Shown: positions 34,654 to 44,840, counted from the first letter of the stretch. The stretch is 64,000 nt of DNA from an uncultured Paludibaculum sp. (GCF_963665245.1 NZ_OY762267.1:2232001-2296000), one strand, 5' to 3'. Numbers and translations are program-made. Notes: generated from the letters alone by a model not told the origin.

Positions 34654-36300
34654 CTACTGCACGCCTTCCTTCACCTTCCAGACACGGTCGACAGGCACGT
34701 CCTTCCACTGCTGAGTCACTCCCGACGGCCAGCGGATCTCCACAAGTGACGCAACCGTGTCGCCGCCGAGACCGAAGTGAACCGGACCGGCGCTCGACGA
34801 GGCGTAACCCGCACTCGTCGAGACCTGCTGCCATTGCGAGCCACCGGCCGTCACCACGCGAATCCGCGCCCCGATGCCGTCGCGATTGCTCTTTGTTCCT
34901 TCTAGCTGGATCTCCAGCCAGTGCGCGGCCGCCGGACTCTCGTTCAGCCACACCTCGGGCCGTGAGCCCAGAGCCGACACCACAACATCCAGGCGTCCAT
35001 CTCCGTTCAGATCGCCAATCGCCGAACCGCGGTGCCGCTTGGCCGGGCCGGCGGCCAGGCCGGCCTCCTCCGTCAGGGCCGCAAAACGCATCTTGCCCAG
35101 ATTGCGAAACACTGTGTTGCGCTGCTCCACCGTAATGCGCGGAGCCGCCTGCAGCGATTGCACGTGGCCCCGCGTCACGAAGATGTCCTTCCAGCCGTCG
35201 TTGTCGAAGTCACCGATAGTGGGTGAATACCCCGCCATCGACAAGCTCAGAGCACCCAACTTGCTCGACATCGTGATGTCCTCAAACTCACCCTTGCCCG
35301 TGTTGCGGTAGAGCGGGAATGTCTCATCATCCAGCGCCACCAGCACGATGTCCGGGAAGCCGTCGTTGTCCAGATCACGGAAGTCGACACCCATGCCCGA
35401 GATAAAGTCGCCGCTCTCCACCAACGCCACACCGCTCGAAAAGGCCACTTCCTCGAACCGGCTGTTGCCCTTGTTGTGGAACAGGCTATTGTAGACCTTG
35501 TCGTTCGCCACGAAGATGTCCATCAGGCCATCCAAATCGTAGTCGGCCACGGCGATGCCCATGCCCTTGCCGGGCTGCGCCCGCAGACCCGAGGCCGCGG
35601 AAGCATCTGTGAACGTGCCGTCGCCGTTGTTCAGATAGAGCTGATTGGGTGACCGCTTGTACATCTTCGGGTGGCAATATTCCCGGCGGCCTTCCCCCTC
35701 GCACGCCGGTTCGGTCGCCATGGCCCACACCAGATAATTCACCACCACCAGATCCAGCCGCCCGTCGTTATTGACATCGACCCAGGCCCCGCCCACTGAC
35801 CACAGTGGACCGAACTCCTTATCAGGCAGGTTCAAGCCCGCCTTCACAGTCACGTCCTGAAACGTGCCGTCACGATTGTTGCGGTACAGCGTGTTTCTGT
35901 GAACACCACCCACGAACAGGTCGGGCCAGCCGTCGTTGTCGAAATCTCCCACCGCCACGCCGTTATCGAATCCAGTGCCGACCAGTCCTGCCTTCTCCGT
36001 CACGTCGGCGAAATGGCCCTTGCCGTCATTGGCGAGCAAGCGGTTGGAGTACTTCGGCGACGTCTTCTTCAGTGTCTTGATGTCCGCGCCATTCGTCAGA
36101 AACAGGTCGAGGTCGCCGTCCTTGTCGTAGTCGAACAACGCGACGCCGCCGGCCATGGTCTCCGGCGCGTGCTTCTCCGGCGTCTCACAGCTCTCCAAGG
36201 GGAAACCCGTCGTCTGGAACGAGAACCGGATAGGGCTATCGGCGCTGCGCACGGGCCCCACGGCACCGGCTATCAGGACGGCAAGGATCAGTCGTCTCAT
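34654..36300 (-). CDS. FG-GAP/VCBS-repeat protein with C-terminal ASPIC/UnbV domain
   Basis: The 548-residue protein has a signal peptide (MRRLILAVLIAGAVGPVRS). A string of FG-GAP/VCBS repeats follows, each with a DxDxDG-type calcium loop (DYDKDGDLDLFLTNG, DFDNDGWPDLFVGG, DYDLDGLMDIFVAN, DLDNDGFPDIVLV, DLNGDGRLDVVVS), predicted to form a seven-bladed beta-propeller. An ASPIC/UnbV domain follows (GTKSNRDGIGARIRV, VHFGLG, IRWPSG). The start overlaps the stop of the large UnbV-TPR gene. It should be exported and bind a ligand in a calcium-dependent way; the function is unknown. It is one of three such proteins in the window. Confidence 0.93.
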   Translation of the reverse strand: MRRLILAVLIAGAVGPVRSADSPIRFSFQTTGFPLESCETPEKHAPETMAGGVALFDYDKDGDLDLFLTNGADIKTLKKTSPKYSNRLLANDGKGHFADVTEKAGLVGTGFDNGVAVGDFDNDGWPDLFVGGVHRNTLYRNNRDGTFQDVTVKAGLNLPDKEFGPLWSVGGAWVDVNNDGRLDLVVVNYLVWAMATEPACEGEGRREYCHPKMYKRSPNQLYLNNGDGTFTDASAASGLRAQPGKGMGIAVADYDLDGLMDIFVANDKVYNSLFHNKGNSRFEEVAFSSGVALVESGDFISGMGVDFRDLDNDGFPDIVLVALDDETFPLYRNTGKGEFEDITMSSKLGALSLSMAGYSPTIGDFDNDGWKDIFVTRGHVQSLQAAPRITVEQRNTVFRNLGKMRFAALTEEAGLAAGPAKRHRGSAIGDLNGDGRLDVVVSALGSRPEVWLNESPAAAHWLEIQLEGTKSNRDGIGARIRVVTAGGSQWQQVSTSAGYASSSAGPVHFGLGGDTVASLVEIRWPSGVTQQWKDVPVDRVWKVKEGVQ

Positions 36301-39300
36301 TGCCCCTCCAGAGACTTCAAGGCCCGCTGCGCCATGGCATTGTCCGGCTTTCGCGCCAGCAGGTCCCTCATCACACTTCGCGCGCTTTCGCGTTGACCCA
36401 TCTGGACGTGGACCCGGGCGAGGTTCAGGTAAAGCATCTCATCGTCAGGAGCCACCTGAATCCCATACCGGAAGGCCGCTATCGCGTCGTTCGGCTGCCC
36501 GATGTTCATATACAACACACCCAGATTATTGATGGCGGACGAATCGTCTCGCTTAACCGAGATCGCCTTTTCGAATAGCTTCCGCGCTTCCTCCGTCTTG
36601 CCCTGTTTGGCCAGGAACAAACCCAGACCATTCGCGGCGTCGCCGTTGTTCGGTTCCAATTCGATCAATCGGCGGAAGAGCCTCTCCGCCTCCGGTCCCC
36701 GGCCGGACTCTTCCTGGGCTCTCGCTGCGTTCAGCAGGACATACGGGAGATCCGGCGCCAGCGTCAGTGCTTTCTCGTAGCATTGCAGAGCCTCGGGCCA
36801 GCGGCCCGCCTGCGCTTCCACGCCACCGAGTTCGTTCCAGCCTTCCGGCAATCGTGGGTCGAGAGCCACGGCCCGTTGCAACACGGTCCGAGCCAACTCC
36901 AGCCGTTTGCCTTCCAGGTGAATCCGTCCCACGGCCATCAGGGCCTTCGGGTTGTCCGGCGTGCGCCGCAACATCTCTTCGAGATAGGGCAGAGCCTGTT
37001 CGGGATACCCTGCCTGCAGCAGCGCCCCGCCAAACTTGTAGTAGTCGCGCCTCGGGCTGCCCGTGTAAATGCCCGCAAATGGCAATCCCCGCGCCTCGGG
37101 CAAGGGCCCACCCAACGACCGCAGATCCGCTTGCAGCACGTCGGCCTCTGGCGCCTCCGCATAGATCTTTCTCACACGGCTTTCGCCGTCGATCAACAGC
37201 CATAGCGGTGTCTCCAGCTCCACCCGGTAGTCGAACAGATAGCGCCTCAGAATCGAATAAGCCGCCGCCAGTTCCACAGGCGCCTGACGCAAGTCCAATC
37301 GGTCCACCGGACCTGGAATCTCCGGCAGAGTCTCTCCGGCATGCACCACGAGCAACCCCGGCCCGCGCCGCTTCTCCGGCAAAGGCACCGGTTCCCAGAA
37401 CCAGGTCGAGTGGAGCCGTGCACGGTTGTCTGCCTGCACCGCCGGCCCTTCAGGCCAGGGCGACACCTGGGCCAGCGGCTTTGAGGTGACTTCGGGCCGG
37501 CCTTCCACCACTTCGTAAACGAAACCTGCGGCCAGAGCACCCAGTTCCTGGCGTTCTCCTGTCGGCCAGAGAACACTCACCTTCTCGGCGCGCGGACGGT
37601 CCGACAAGCCGAAGTGCAGCCTCTTTGTGTGTTGCGACAGATAACCGGAACCGGCCGCGATCCACTTTGCCTGGCCATCCAGCTCCACCCGTGCCCCGAT
37701 CGCGTCGCGATTCGACTTCGTCCCGCGCAGCGCCAGCACCAGCTTGTTCCGTCCTGCCCCGCAGTTGTTCTGAAACACACGCACCTGCGGTCCACAGCGG
37801 CTCTTCAGGATGATGTCAAGGTTTCCGTCTCCATCGATGTCGGTGAACGCGAACGCACGGCTGTCTTCCGCCATGTCGAGCCCGCTCACGCCGGAGAAGT
37901 TGTAGTAGCGGCCGCCGCGCCGCGCGAAGAACATGTTGGGCTCCGGAGCCGCCCACGAGTAGTCCTGCCGGATGAGCTGGTTGATCGCGTTCCAACCATT
38001 CTCATAGGCCGGCGCCGCGGTCTGCCGCACCGGCGACTTCGCCACCACCTGCCGGTAGAAGTAGCTCATCAGGTCGGTGGATCCGTTGTTGTTCACCATC
38101 CCGCAGGCGATGTAGAGCTCAGGCGTTCCATCGTTGTCTACGTCGGTTCCGTCGCACGACCAGGACCAGGGGCACATCTCGATGCCCTGCGAATCGCCAG
38201 TGTACTGGAACTTGCCGTCGCCGAGATTGCGGTAGAGCGAGTTGCCCTTCACGTGGTGCTGATAGGAGGCCAGCAGCGCGGGGTCCTTCTGCACGGGCCC
38301 AAACGCGAGGTCGTTCACCACCCTCTGTCCGCAGGCGCTCCACATGTTCGACACCAGCAGATCAGGCCGCCCGTCGCCATCGTAATCGAGCCAGGCGGCG
38401 CTCATGCCCGGCCCCAGGTCAACGACTCCGGCCTCTTCCGCCACGTCGCGGAAGCGTCCGTTCACGTTTCGGTAGAGGTTCTTCCGGCCAAAATCATTTG
38501 TGACGTAGAGGTCGGGCCAGCCGTCGCCGTTGTAGTCGCACCAGGTGGCCGCGAAGCTGAACCGGTTGTTGTTGTGCTCCACGCCGGATGCGGCCGTCAC
38601 ATCTTCAAAGTGGCCGGGCGTCTCGTTCATCCGGTTGCGGAACAGGAAATTCGGCGGACCGTTTTGCGCGTCGTGGTAGGGGACCGGGTAACGGTATTGC
38701 GCCTCGCTCTGGTAGTAGACATAGCAGCAGAAGTAGAGATCCAACCGCCCATCGCGATCGAAATCGGCTGCCGCGACACTTGTGAAGGAGCCCTGCGGCT
38801 TGGTTGCAAACCGGAACGCCTCCGGCGCATGCCGAAACCGGCCATGCCCGTCGTTCAGAAACAACATCGGCTGGTTGGAACGAACCAACACCAGATCCTG
38901 ATGCCCACTATTCCGCAAATCAACGAACAACGCACAGGCCGTGTCATCCAGCAGATCAAGCCCGGCACCCGCTGCGATGTCCCGCAGTCGACCCCGCCCA
39001 TCATTCTTATACAGTCGATTGGGCAGCCCGCCCGGCTGACAGACGTAGATTTCGTCCTGCCCATCGCCGTCGATATCGGCGACGGCCACGCCGTTTTCGC
39101 CGTAGACATCCAGGCCGCACGCTGGATCCAGGCGGGCTCGCCAATAAGGCACGCCACGCGCCAACTGCTCGCGAAACGACGGCTCGCCCTCGAATACGTG
39201 GCCCGTCACGTCGCGGAACCAGGGTTTCTCGCCCCGCACCAGGATCTCTTCGACCGGCTCCAACCGGGTGACCTCTCCCTCGGTCCACTCCAACTTCCAC

Positions 39301-39752
39301 GTACCCGTACGGTGTTCCAACTGCCCTGCACGTTGCGAGCGAATGTCGAAACGGACCGTGTTTCCAGGCAGCGCGTAGAATCGTGCCAACCGAACTTCAC
39401 CCAGCGATGCGCGCCAACGGGCCCAGCCCTCGGCGATTCCCTCGTTGGCGCCAAACACGCCGCGCGAAATACCCTCGGCCACGTTCTCAAAAGAACGCGC
39501 GGCGGGCGAGGCACCCTTGCATGTCCCGGCCACCGGCAGAGCGCCATCCTGGACCACCGCGTGCAGCCGCGCTTCCAACTCCAGTGCGGCCCGCTCCCCC
39601 TTGAACTCGTCCGATCCAGGTTCCACGAAGGCCAGAGCGGGCGCGTACGGGGGAGCCAGACGGAACTTAACAGGATAGGGCGCGAATGCGTGCGCCCGCC
39701 CTGTGAACAGGCCGCTAGCAGCCAGACCCGCCAGAAACTCTCTGCGCTTCAC
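36297..39752 (-). CDS. Large FG-GAP + ASPIC/UnbV + TPR exported protein
   Basis: The start is taken as the GTG at 39750-39752, which begins KRREFLAGLAASGLFTGRA, a twin-arginine signal, with AGAGGG upstream. An in-frame ATG at 39842 would precede the signal by 30 residues. The 1151-residue product has a beta-rich N-terminus (about 30-210). FG-GAP/VCBS calcium-loop repeats follow (about 240-630; DIDGDGQDEIYV, DFDRDGRLDLYF, DYNGDGWPDLYV, DYDGDGRPDLLV), then an ASPIC/UnbV domain (GTKSNRDAIGARVEL, GYLSQHTKRLHFGL). Six or so TPRs occupy the C-terminal third (WNELGGVEAQAGRWPEALQCYEKAL and others). The TPRs probably bind protein partners. First gene of the operon. Confidence 0.9.
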   Translation of the reverse strand: MKRREFLAGLAASGLFTGRAHAFAPYPVKFRLAPPYAPALAFVEPGSDEFKGERAALELEARLHAVVQDGALPVAGTCKGASPAARSFENVAEGISRGVFGANEGIAEGWARWRASLGEVRLARFYALPGNTVRFDIRSQRAGQLEHRTGTWKLEWTEGEVTRLEPVEEILVRGEKPWFRDVTGHVFEGEPSFREQLARGVPYWRARLDPACGLDVYGENGVAVADIDGDGQDEIYVCQPGGLPNRLYKNDGRGRLRDIAAGAGLDLLDDTACALFVDLRNSGHQDLVLVRSNQPMLFLNDGHGRFRHAPEAFRFATKPQGSFTSVAAADFDRDGRLDLYFCCYVYYQSEAQYRYPVPYHDAQNGPPNFLFRNRMNETPGHFEDVTAASGVEHNNNRFSFAATWCDYNGDGWPDLYVTNDFGRKNLYRNVNGRFRDVAEEAGVVDLGPGMSAAWLDYDGDGRPDLLVSNMWSACGQRVVNDLAFGPVQKDPALLASYQHHVKGNSLYRNLGDGKFQYTGDSQGIEMCPWSWSCDGTDVDNDGTPELYIACGMVNNNGSTDLMSYFYRQVVAKSPVRQTAAPAYENGWNAINQLIRQDYSWAAPEPNMFFARRGGRYYNFSGVSGLDMAEDSRAFAFTDIDGDGNLDIILKSRCGPQVRVFQNNCGAGRNKLVLALRGTKSNRDAIGARVELDGQAKWIAAGSGYLSQHTKRLHFGLSDRPRAEKVSVLWPTGERQELGALAAGFVYEVVEGRPEVTSKPLAQVSPWPEGPAVQADNRARLHSTWFWEPVPLPEKRRGPGLLVVHAGETLPEIPGPVDRLDLRQAPVELAAAYSILRRYLFDYRVELETPLWLLIDGESRVRKIYAEAPEADVLQADLRSLGGPLPEARGLPFAGIYTGSPRRDYYKFGGALLQAGYPEQALPYLEEMLRRTPDNPKALMAVGRIHLEGKRLELARTVLQRAVALDPRLPEGWNELGGVEAQAGRWPEALQCYEKALTLAPDLPYVLLNAARAQEESGRGPEAERLFRRLIELEPNNGDAANGLGLFLAKQGKTEEARKLFEKAISVKRDDSSAINNLGVLYMNIGQPNDAIAAFRYGIQVAPDDEMLYLNLARVHVQMGQRESARSVMRDLLARKPDNAMAQRALKSLEGQ

Positions 39753-39830
39753 AGGGCTCGATCCCTCTTTCCAGCCATCATGTGGTCTAGCATCCCATCC
39801 GTCCCCCGGGCAGCCGCATACCCTCTCACG

Positions 39831-39862
39831 AAAAGGCCCCACCCCGAAGGGTGAGGCCTTTT
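39831..39862 (-). terminator. Strong Rho-independent terminator of the TonB receptor gene
   Basis: AAAAGGCCCCACCC (39831-39844) and GGGTGAGGCCTTTT (39849-39862) pair at 13 of 14 positions around CGAA. Read on the minus strand the stem ends in TTTT. It lies 44 bases past the stop of the TonB receptor gene and separates it from the UnbV-TPR operon. The symmetry would allow action in both directions. Confidence 0.85.
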
Positions 39863-39905
39863 GTATCGTACACTCGTTCGAACTGTCTTCACTGATCTTC
39901 GCGGA

Positions 39906-42900
39906 TCAGAACTGCAGGCGAAGAGCGAACTGGATGTGGCGTTCGGTGCCCGATCCGGTGCTGGTCACCTTGCCGAACGACACGTCCTGACGGTTGTTGT
40001 TGGGTACGCTAAATTGCGGCGTGTTGGCCACGTTAGTACCTTCCGCGCGGAACTGGAGCTTGATTCTCTCGGTGAAGGCAAAGTCCTTGAAGAGAGAGAA
40101 ATCCAGCGTGCGGTTCGCGGGACCTGTATTGCTTTGCAGTCCAAGGTTTCCACCCGTGAGGGAGGCCGGCGCCGCAACGGCCGCCGTATTGAACCACATG
40201 TCGGGATTGCGGCCGCCGGATGGTGCGGCTTGAGGATCCTGGCCGGATACCAGGTCGGGCATGCAGGAATTCCAGATGCCCTGGCAACCGTTGGAACGAA
40301 GGGTGAAGGGCTGGCCGGTACGCAACGAGAGGATTCCGTTTGCCTGCCAGTTCCCAACTAGCGCATTGGCCACCTTGTTCATGTGGGTGCCCCAGGTCTT
40401 ACCCTTGCCGAACGGAATCTCATAGGTGAAATTCGACACAAAATTGTGCCGGATGTCCCATGCTGCCGTCGAATAGCTGGTTGAGTAATCGCGAGGATCG
40501 AGAATCCCGAAGCCCGTCGAACCGCTGAGGGTCGTGCCGGTGTTGGCCAGCGCGTGGCCATAGGTGTACGACGCCATCATCATCAGGCCGTTCGAATAGC
40601 GCTTGTCGAACTTGGCCGTCATGCCGTGATAGTCGCCGAAACCGAACGAAGCTGTTCCAGAGATTCCACCGATCTTCGGTGTCGGGCGCAGCACCGTGCT
40701 GCATCCTTGCATCGTCGACGAGGTCGTTCCGATGTTGGCACAGGCGTTCCAGTCAGGCTGGAACAATTGGTGTGCCTGGTGGTTGCCGACATAAGCGACT
40801 TCCATCGAGGACTGCCAAGGCAGTTCTCGTTGCACCGCGAAGTTCCACTTATGAACCAGCGAGTTCCGGAAGTTCGTGGCGACGCCGCGGAATGATACCG
40901 GAGCGTCGAGAGAGAACACGTTGCTCGGGAAGCCGCCGGCAATGCCGCCCGTGAAAAACGGGTTCGTTTCGAAGATGGCCGAGGTCGGGCGGGCCAAATC
41001 GGTGGACTGGTTGAAGGGCACCGACTCACCACGGTTCGGATTGCCGCCCTGATTCTCTTCGCCACCGTAGAAGGCGCCGTAACCCAGGCGGATCACGGTG
41101 TTGTCACGCCAGTTGTAGGCAATACCGATGCGTGGGGCAAAGTTGGTCTTGTCCCACGGGATCATGTACTTGTCCACTTCGCCGCGCGACACTCTGACAT
41201 TGGGGAAGGCCGAAGCGAAGTTAGGCGGTAAAGGCGCATCCTGATCCTTGCCCTTGGGGATGTACAAGGTCAGGTTGTCGTAAACAAAATTCGACTGGCG
41301 GGCGAACTTCTCGCCGATGGGCGAAAACAGCTCGTAGCGCATGCCCAGGTTCAAGGTCAACTTCGGAGTGAGCTTCCAGTCGTCCTGGAAGTAGAACGCC
41401 CAGGCGACCTTCTCTGAGGAGATGAAGTTGTTCGTCGAGATGCGGCCATTGTTGATGTTGCCCAGCAGGAACGACGCATAGTCGTCACCGGTTAGCGTAT
41501 TCAACGCGCCCAAGGTACCGGAGGCCGAAGGGTACGCCGTCTCGTTCCGGTTGAAGTTCATTTCGCCGTGCGGATAAGGCACTTGGAAGAACGGGAACTT
41601 GATCGGCCGATACTCCGCCCCGAACTTGTACGAATGGTGGCCCTTCATGATCGACACATTCTGGATGAAGTCCCAGACGTTCGAGTATTCCTTCGACGGC
41701 AGCCAGTCGTTGGCGCCGATCTGCGAATAGCCGTTCGCAAACTGAATCTGCGGCAGACCGCCGTTCAAAGCCGTCATCGGGTTGTAGCCGCCGATGCCGA
41801 ACTCCTTGAACAGGTCCTTGTCGGGATTCGCGCCGACACGTGAGGTAACCAGGCGGCTGTAGCCCACGCGCGTTTCGGACACAATCGAGGGAGTCCAGAC
41901 ACGGGTGTAGCTCAACTGTGCGTTACGGCTCAGGTCTTCTTCCGTCACCGCGTTGAACGGGGTGCCGTCGAGAGCACCTGGCAGGAACGGTTCGTTCAGC
42001 TTGTTCAGGTTCTGCCAGCTCAACGACCCAAACAACGAGTCTTTGTCGCTCAGACGGTAATCCACGCGACCGTCACCCTGGTCGGTGTGCTGGGTGCCTG
42101 CCGTCGAGACGAAATAGTTATTCAGCGGAATGGCGCCAGTCGTGATCGGCTGATTCGAGTCCGGGAACAACGCCATGAGCTTGGCGGCTACCGGGTCAAA
42201 CCGGCTGGAGGGAATGATGTTGCCCGTGAAGGGTGTACGGATCAACTGCCCATTCACCGTGGCGTTCGAGTTTGGATCGAAAATCTGATTCTTGATGATG
42301 TTGTTGCCATTAGCATCGGTGCCGGCCGAGGCGGCGCCTAACAGACTGGAGAAGTCACCTCGCCGCATGGCTGGCGTCGGAATCGAATAGAAACCGCCGT
42401 AGCCCAGGTTCTGGATGCTGCCCCCGGAAGAGGTGATGCGGGTGCCCTGGTAGTCGCCGAAGATAAATAGCTTGTTCTTGATGATAGGAGCACCAATCGC
42501 CGCACCGTACTGATTCTGTTTGAACGGACCACGCGCCTTGCCGGCCTTGTTGTACTCCCAGCGGTTGGCGTTGATCTTGTCGTTCTGCAGAATTTCAAAC
42601 AACACACCGTGGATCTCATTGGTGCCCGACTTCAGGTTGACGTTCACCACGCCACCTGCACCGCGGCCATACTCGGCGTTGTAGCCGTTCGTCAGCACGC
42701 GCATTTCGCCAATCGCTTCCACGGAAGGTCCGACGACAAAGGCGGTCTGGTTCAGGAAGTCGATCACGTTGACGTTGTTGTCGACACCGTTCAGCAGGAA
42801 GTTGTTCTGTCCGTTCGATCGGACGCCGTTGGCCGAAAAACCGCCGCCCACCGCGTCGCGTGCACCGCTTTCGGCGGGCACAACGCCTGGCGACAAACGC

Positions 42901-43370
42901 GCCAGAAAAGAGAACGTCCGCTGGCCGCCCAGGGGCAGCTCACTGACAGCTCTTCTACCCAGATCCGCACCGAGTGTGGTCGTCTCGGTCTGGAGCAAGG
43001 GCGCCTGGGCCGACACTTCCACCGATTCCGAGACATTACCAACTGGGAGCGAAATCGGCACAGCAACACGGTCACCGCCCACCAGAACGACGTTCTGCTG
43101 TGCAACACGCCGGAAGCCCGTCGCTTCGGCTGTGACTGTGTAGTTGCCGGGTTTCAAGGCGGGTCTAAGGAACTCGCCCGATGTATTAGTTGTCAGATCG
43201 TAGACGAGCCCCGTGGCCTCTTCTTTGATCGTGACCTTGGCATTTGGAATCACCCCACCCTGGGGGTCTGTCACCGTACCTGCAATTGTTCCTAAATCGC
43301 GTTGCGCCATCAGGCAGAACGTTAGGAGCAAGCCCACGATGAACAGTCGCGCGACTCTCACTTGGAGCAT
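39906..43370 (-). CDS. TonB-dependent receptor, Oar-like (complete)
   Basis: The ATG at 43370 has GAGG six bases upstream and opens a signal peptide (MLQVRVARLFIVGLLLTFCL). The 1154-residue product has a carboxypeptidase-regulatory domain (GTVTDPQGGVIPNAKVTIKE, about 30-115), a plug (SELPLGGQRTFSFLARLSPG; NGVDNNVNVIDF, about 120-240) and a large beta-barrel. The barrel ends in the outer-membrane signature IQFALRLQF with terminal Phe. It is the energised uptake channel of the cluster. The ASPIC/UnbV and TPR genes on both sides suggest it works with them, but the substrate is unknown. A perfect terminator follows it. Confidence 0.95.
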   Translation of the reverse strand: MLQVRVARLFIVGLLLTFCLMAQRDLGTIAGTVTDPQGGVIPNAKVTIKEEATGLVYDLTTNTSGEFLRPALKPGNYTVTAEATGFRRVAQQNVVLVGGDRVAVPISLPVGNVSESVEVSAQAPLLQTETTTLGADLGRRAVSELPLGGQRTFSFLARLSPGVVPAESGARDAVGGGFSANGVRSNGQNNFLLNGVDNNVNVIDFLNQTAFVVGPSVEAIGEMRVLTNGYNAEYGRGAGGVVNVNLKSGTNEIHGVLFEILQNDKINANRWEYNKAGKARGPFKQNQYGAAIGAPIIKNKLFIFGDYQGTRITSSGGSIQNLGYGGFYSIPTPAMRRGDFSSLLGAASAGTDANGNNIIKNQIFDPNSNATVNGQLIRTPFTGNIIPSSRFDPVAAKLMALFPDSNQPITTGAIPLNNYFVSTAGTQHTDQGDGRVDYRLSDKDSLFGSLSWQNLNKLNEPFLPGALDGTPFNAVTEEDLSRNAQLSYTRVWTPSIVSETRVGYSRLVTSRVGANPDKDLFKEFGIGGYNPMTALNGGLPQIQFANGYSQIGANDWLPSKEYSNVWDFIQNVSIMKGHHSYKFGAEYRPIKFPFFQVPYPHGEMNFNRNETAYPSASGTLGALNTLTGDDYASFLLGNINNGRISTNNFISSEKVAWAFYFQDDWKLTPKLTLNLGMRYELFSPIGEKFARQSNFVYDNLTLYIPKGKDQDAPLPPNFASAFPNVRVSRGEVDKYMIPWDKTNFAPRIGIAYNWRDNTVIRLGYGAFYGGEENQGGNPNRGESVPFNQSTDLARPTSAIFETNPFFTGGIAGGFPSNVFSLDAPVSFRGVATNFRNSLVHKWNFAVQRELPWQSSMEVAYVGNHQAHQLFQPDWNACANIGTTSSTMQGCSTVLRPTPKIGGISGTASFGFGDYHGMTAKFDKRYSNGLMMMASYTYGHALANTGTTLSGSTGFGILDPRDYSTSYSTAAWDIRHNFVSNFTYEIPFGKGKTWGTHMNKVANALVGNWQANGILSLRTGQPFTLRSNGCQGIWNSCMPDLVSGQDPQAAPSGGRNPDMWFNTAAVAAPASLTGGNLGLQSNTGPANRTLDFSLFKDFAFTERIKLQFRAEGTNVANTPQFSVPNNNRQDVSFGKVTSTGSGTERHIQFALRLQF

Positions 43371-43501
43371 AGACAACCTCACTTGTTGGCCCCCCTAAGG
43401 CCAATTTTTCGAACCCCTGTCACCCAACGGGCGATTGGAATCGCGGAAAAGTCTCTTCTCTCTGGGGTCGGGCTCTGCGGCTCGACCCTCGGGGCCTGGA
43501 A

Positions 43502-43574
43502 TGTAAACGCTTCCGTCGACTCGGAGTCTCACTCAGCTTAAGGAGAGTCTCATTCCGAGTCAAGCGCTTTCATA
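43502..43574. promoter_or_regulatory. Probable promoter/operator region of the TonB receptor
   Basis: The 333-base spacer between divergent genes (43371-43703) holds a dyad, GACTCGGA (43518-43525) with TCCGAGTC (43554-43561). It also holds two LacI/GalR-type half sites: TGTAAACGCTTCCG (43502-43515) and TCAAGCGCTTTCA (43560-43572, core AAGCGCTT). Such sites suit repression by a sugar-responsive regulator. No such regulator is in the window. The rest of the spacer shows nothing else clear. Confidence 0.4.
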
Positions 43575-43703
43575 GTCTTTTTGCACTATGGTGACGATTT
43601 GGCGACGACCCCGCATCGGGCCCCTCCACTGCCCTCTTCTCGCTGAGGGTTTGCCCGCTGCGAAGATTACTCTCTAACGATAGTGTGGATATACTGTGGA
43701 CGA

Positions 43704-44840
43704 ATGCTAGCCGTCTTCTTAATGTCGCTCTTGCTATTTCAGCCTGATCCGAAACTAATTCAGGAGCGCGTCCAGGAAGCCCTCGCTGCGCTGCAAAAGA
43801 ACGAGCCTGCGGCCGCTGAAAAGACTCTTCGATCCATCATTCAACTTCAACCTTCCAGCGCTCCCGTTTGGTTCTTGCTTGCCCAGGCTCAAGCCCGCCA
43901 GAACAATAGGAAGGCCGCGCTGGTCTCAGTCGGACAAGCCGCCCGCTTCGCCGGAAGCGACGCATCCATGCTGTACAACCTCGCCCTTTTCAACCTCGAA
44001 GCCGGCCAAACGGACGAGGCGGTCATCCTCGGTGAGCGAGCCCTCAAACTGGAGAGTTCTGCCGACGTCCAGGACCTGCTCGGGCGCGCCTACGAAGCCC
44101 GGAAGGATTGGAACAAGGCTGTCGCTCACTTTGCCGAGGCGAGGAAACTAGCCCCCTACAGCGAGCAAGCCATCTTTCGCCTGGCCCAAGCCCAGATGCA
44201 GTCCCAGAGCTTTCCCCAAGCCATTGCCACCCTCGAGGAAGGCCGCAAGGTCTTCGACAAGAGCCCTCAGATCGAACTCGCACTGGGGGTTGCCTATTAC
44301 GGCCAGCGCCGGTTCGCCGACGCCGTTGATCGCTTCCTCCGGGTCATGCAACTGGCGCCCGACATCCCCCAACCCTATTACTTCATGGGCCGCGTCCTCG
44401 AGCACGCCGCGGGACGCATCCCCGAGGTCATCCAGCGCGCTTCCCTTTTCGAGAAAACCCACCCGGAGAACCCCCTGGGCTATGTCCTACACGCGCGCGC
44501 GTTATTAATACGCCCAGACGCGGACGATCCTGCTGCTGACGCGATCTTCGCACAGTCTCTTCTTCAGAAATCACTATCGATCAAAAACGATCAGGCTGAT
44601 GGTCACTTATTGCTCGGCATGGTCTTCGAGCGGCAAAAGAACTATGCCGAAGCGGCCAAAGAGTTCCAGCATAGCGTTGTCCTAAATCCCAAAGACCCTG
44701 CGCCTCATTTTCGCCTCGCTCGCGTCTACGAACGCCTCGGACGGAAGGAAGACGCCGTCCGGGAACGCGCCCTCCACGAGAAGCTCAGCGAGGAAAGCGG
44801 TGCCACTCCGCCAACGGACATGAAAGGGCTTGCAAGATGA
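43704..44840 (+). CDS. Exported TPR protein
   Basis: A 378-residue product starting at ATG 43704 (a GTG at 43683 would add seven residues). It has a short hydrophobic N-terminus (MLAVFLMSLLLFQPD) and about nine tetratricopeptide repeats, for example WFLLAQAQARQNNRKAALVS, DLLGRAYEARKDWNKAVAHF, ELALGVAYYGQRRFADAVDR and LLLGMVFERQKNYAEAAKEF. It should be a periplasmic or membrane-attached protein-binding scaffold. It is divergent from the TonB receptor gene and leads a short same-strand series ending in an ASPIC/UnbV gene. Confidence 0.88.
   Translation: MLAVFLMSLLLFQPDPKLIQERVQEALAALQKNEPAAAEKTLRSIIQLQPSSAPVWFLLAQAQARQNNRKAALVSVGQAARFAGSDASMLYNLALFNLEAGQTDEAVILGERALKLESSADVQDLLGRAYEARKDWNKAVAHFAEARKLAPYSEQAIFRLAQAQMQSQSFPQAIATLEEGRKVFDKSPQIELALGVAYYGQRRFADAVDRFLRVMQLAPDIPQPYYFMGRVLEHAAGRIPEVIQRASLFEKTHPENPLGYVLHARALLIRPDADDPAADAIFAQSLLQKSLSIKNDQADGHLLLGMVFERQKNYAEAAKEFQHSVVLNPKDPAPHFRLARVYERLGRKEDAVRERALHEKLSEESGATPPTDMKGLAR

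Noticed and set aside
37614..39854. Plus-strand open frame of 746 codons
   Set aside because: It is antisense to the UnbV-TPR gene, which has clear domains, a signal peptide and coupling to its neighbour. The plus-strand product is His/Arg/Val-rich with no recognisable domain.
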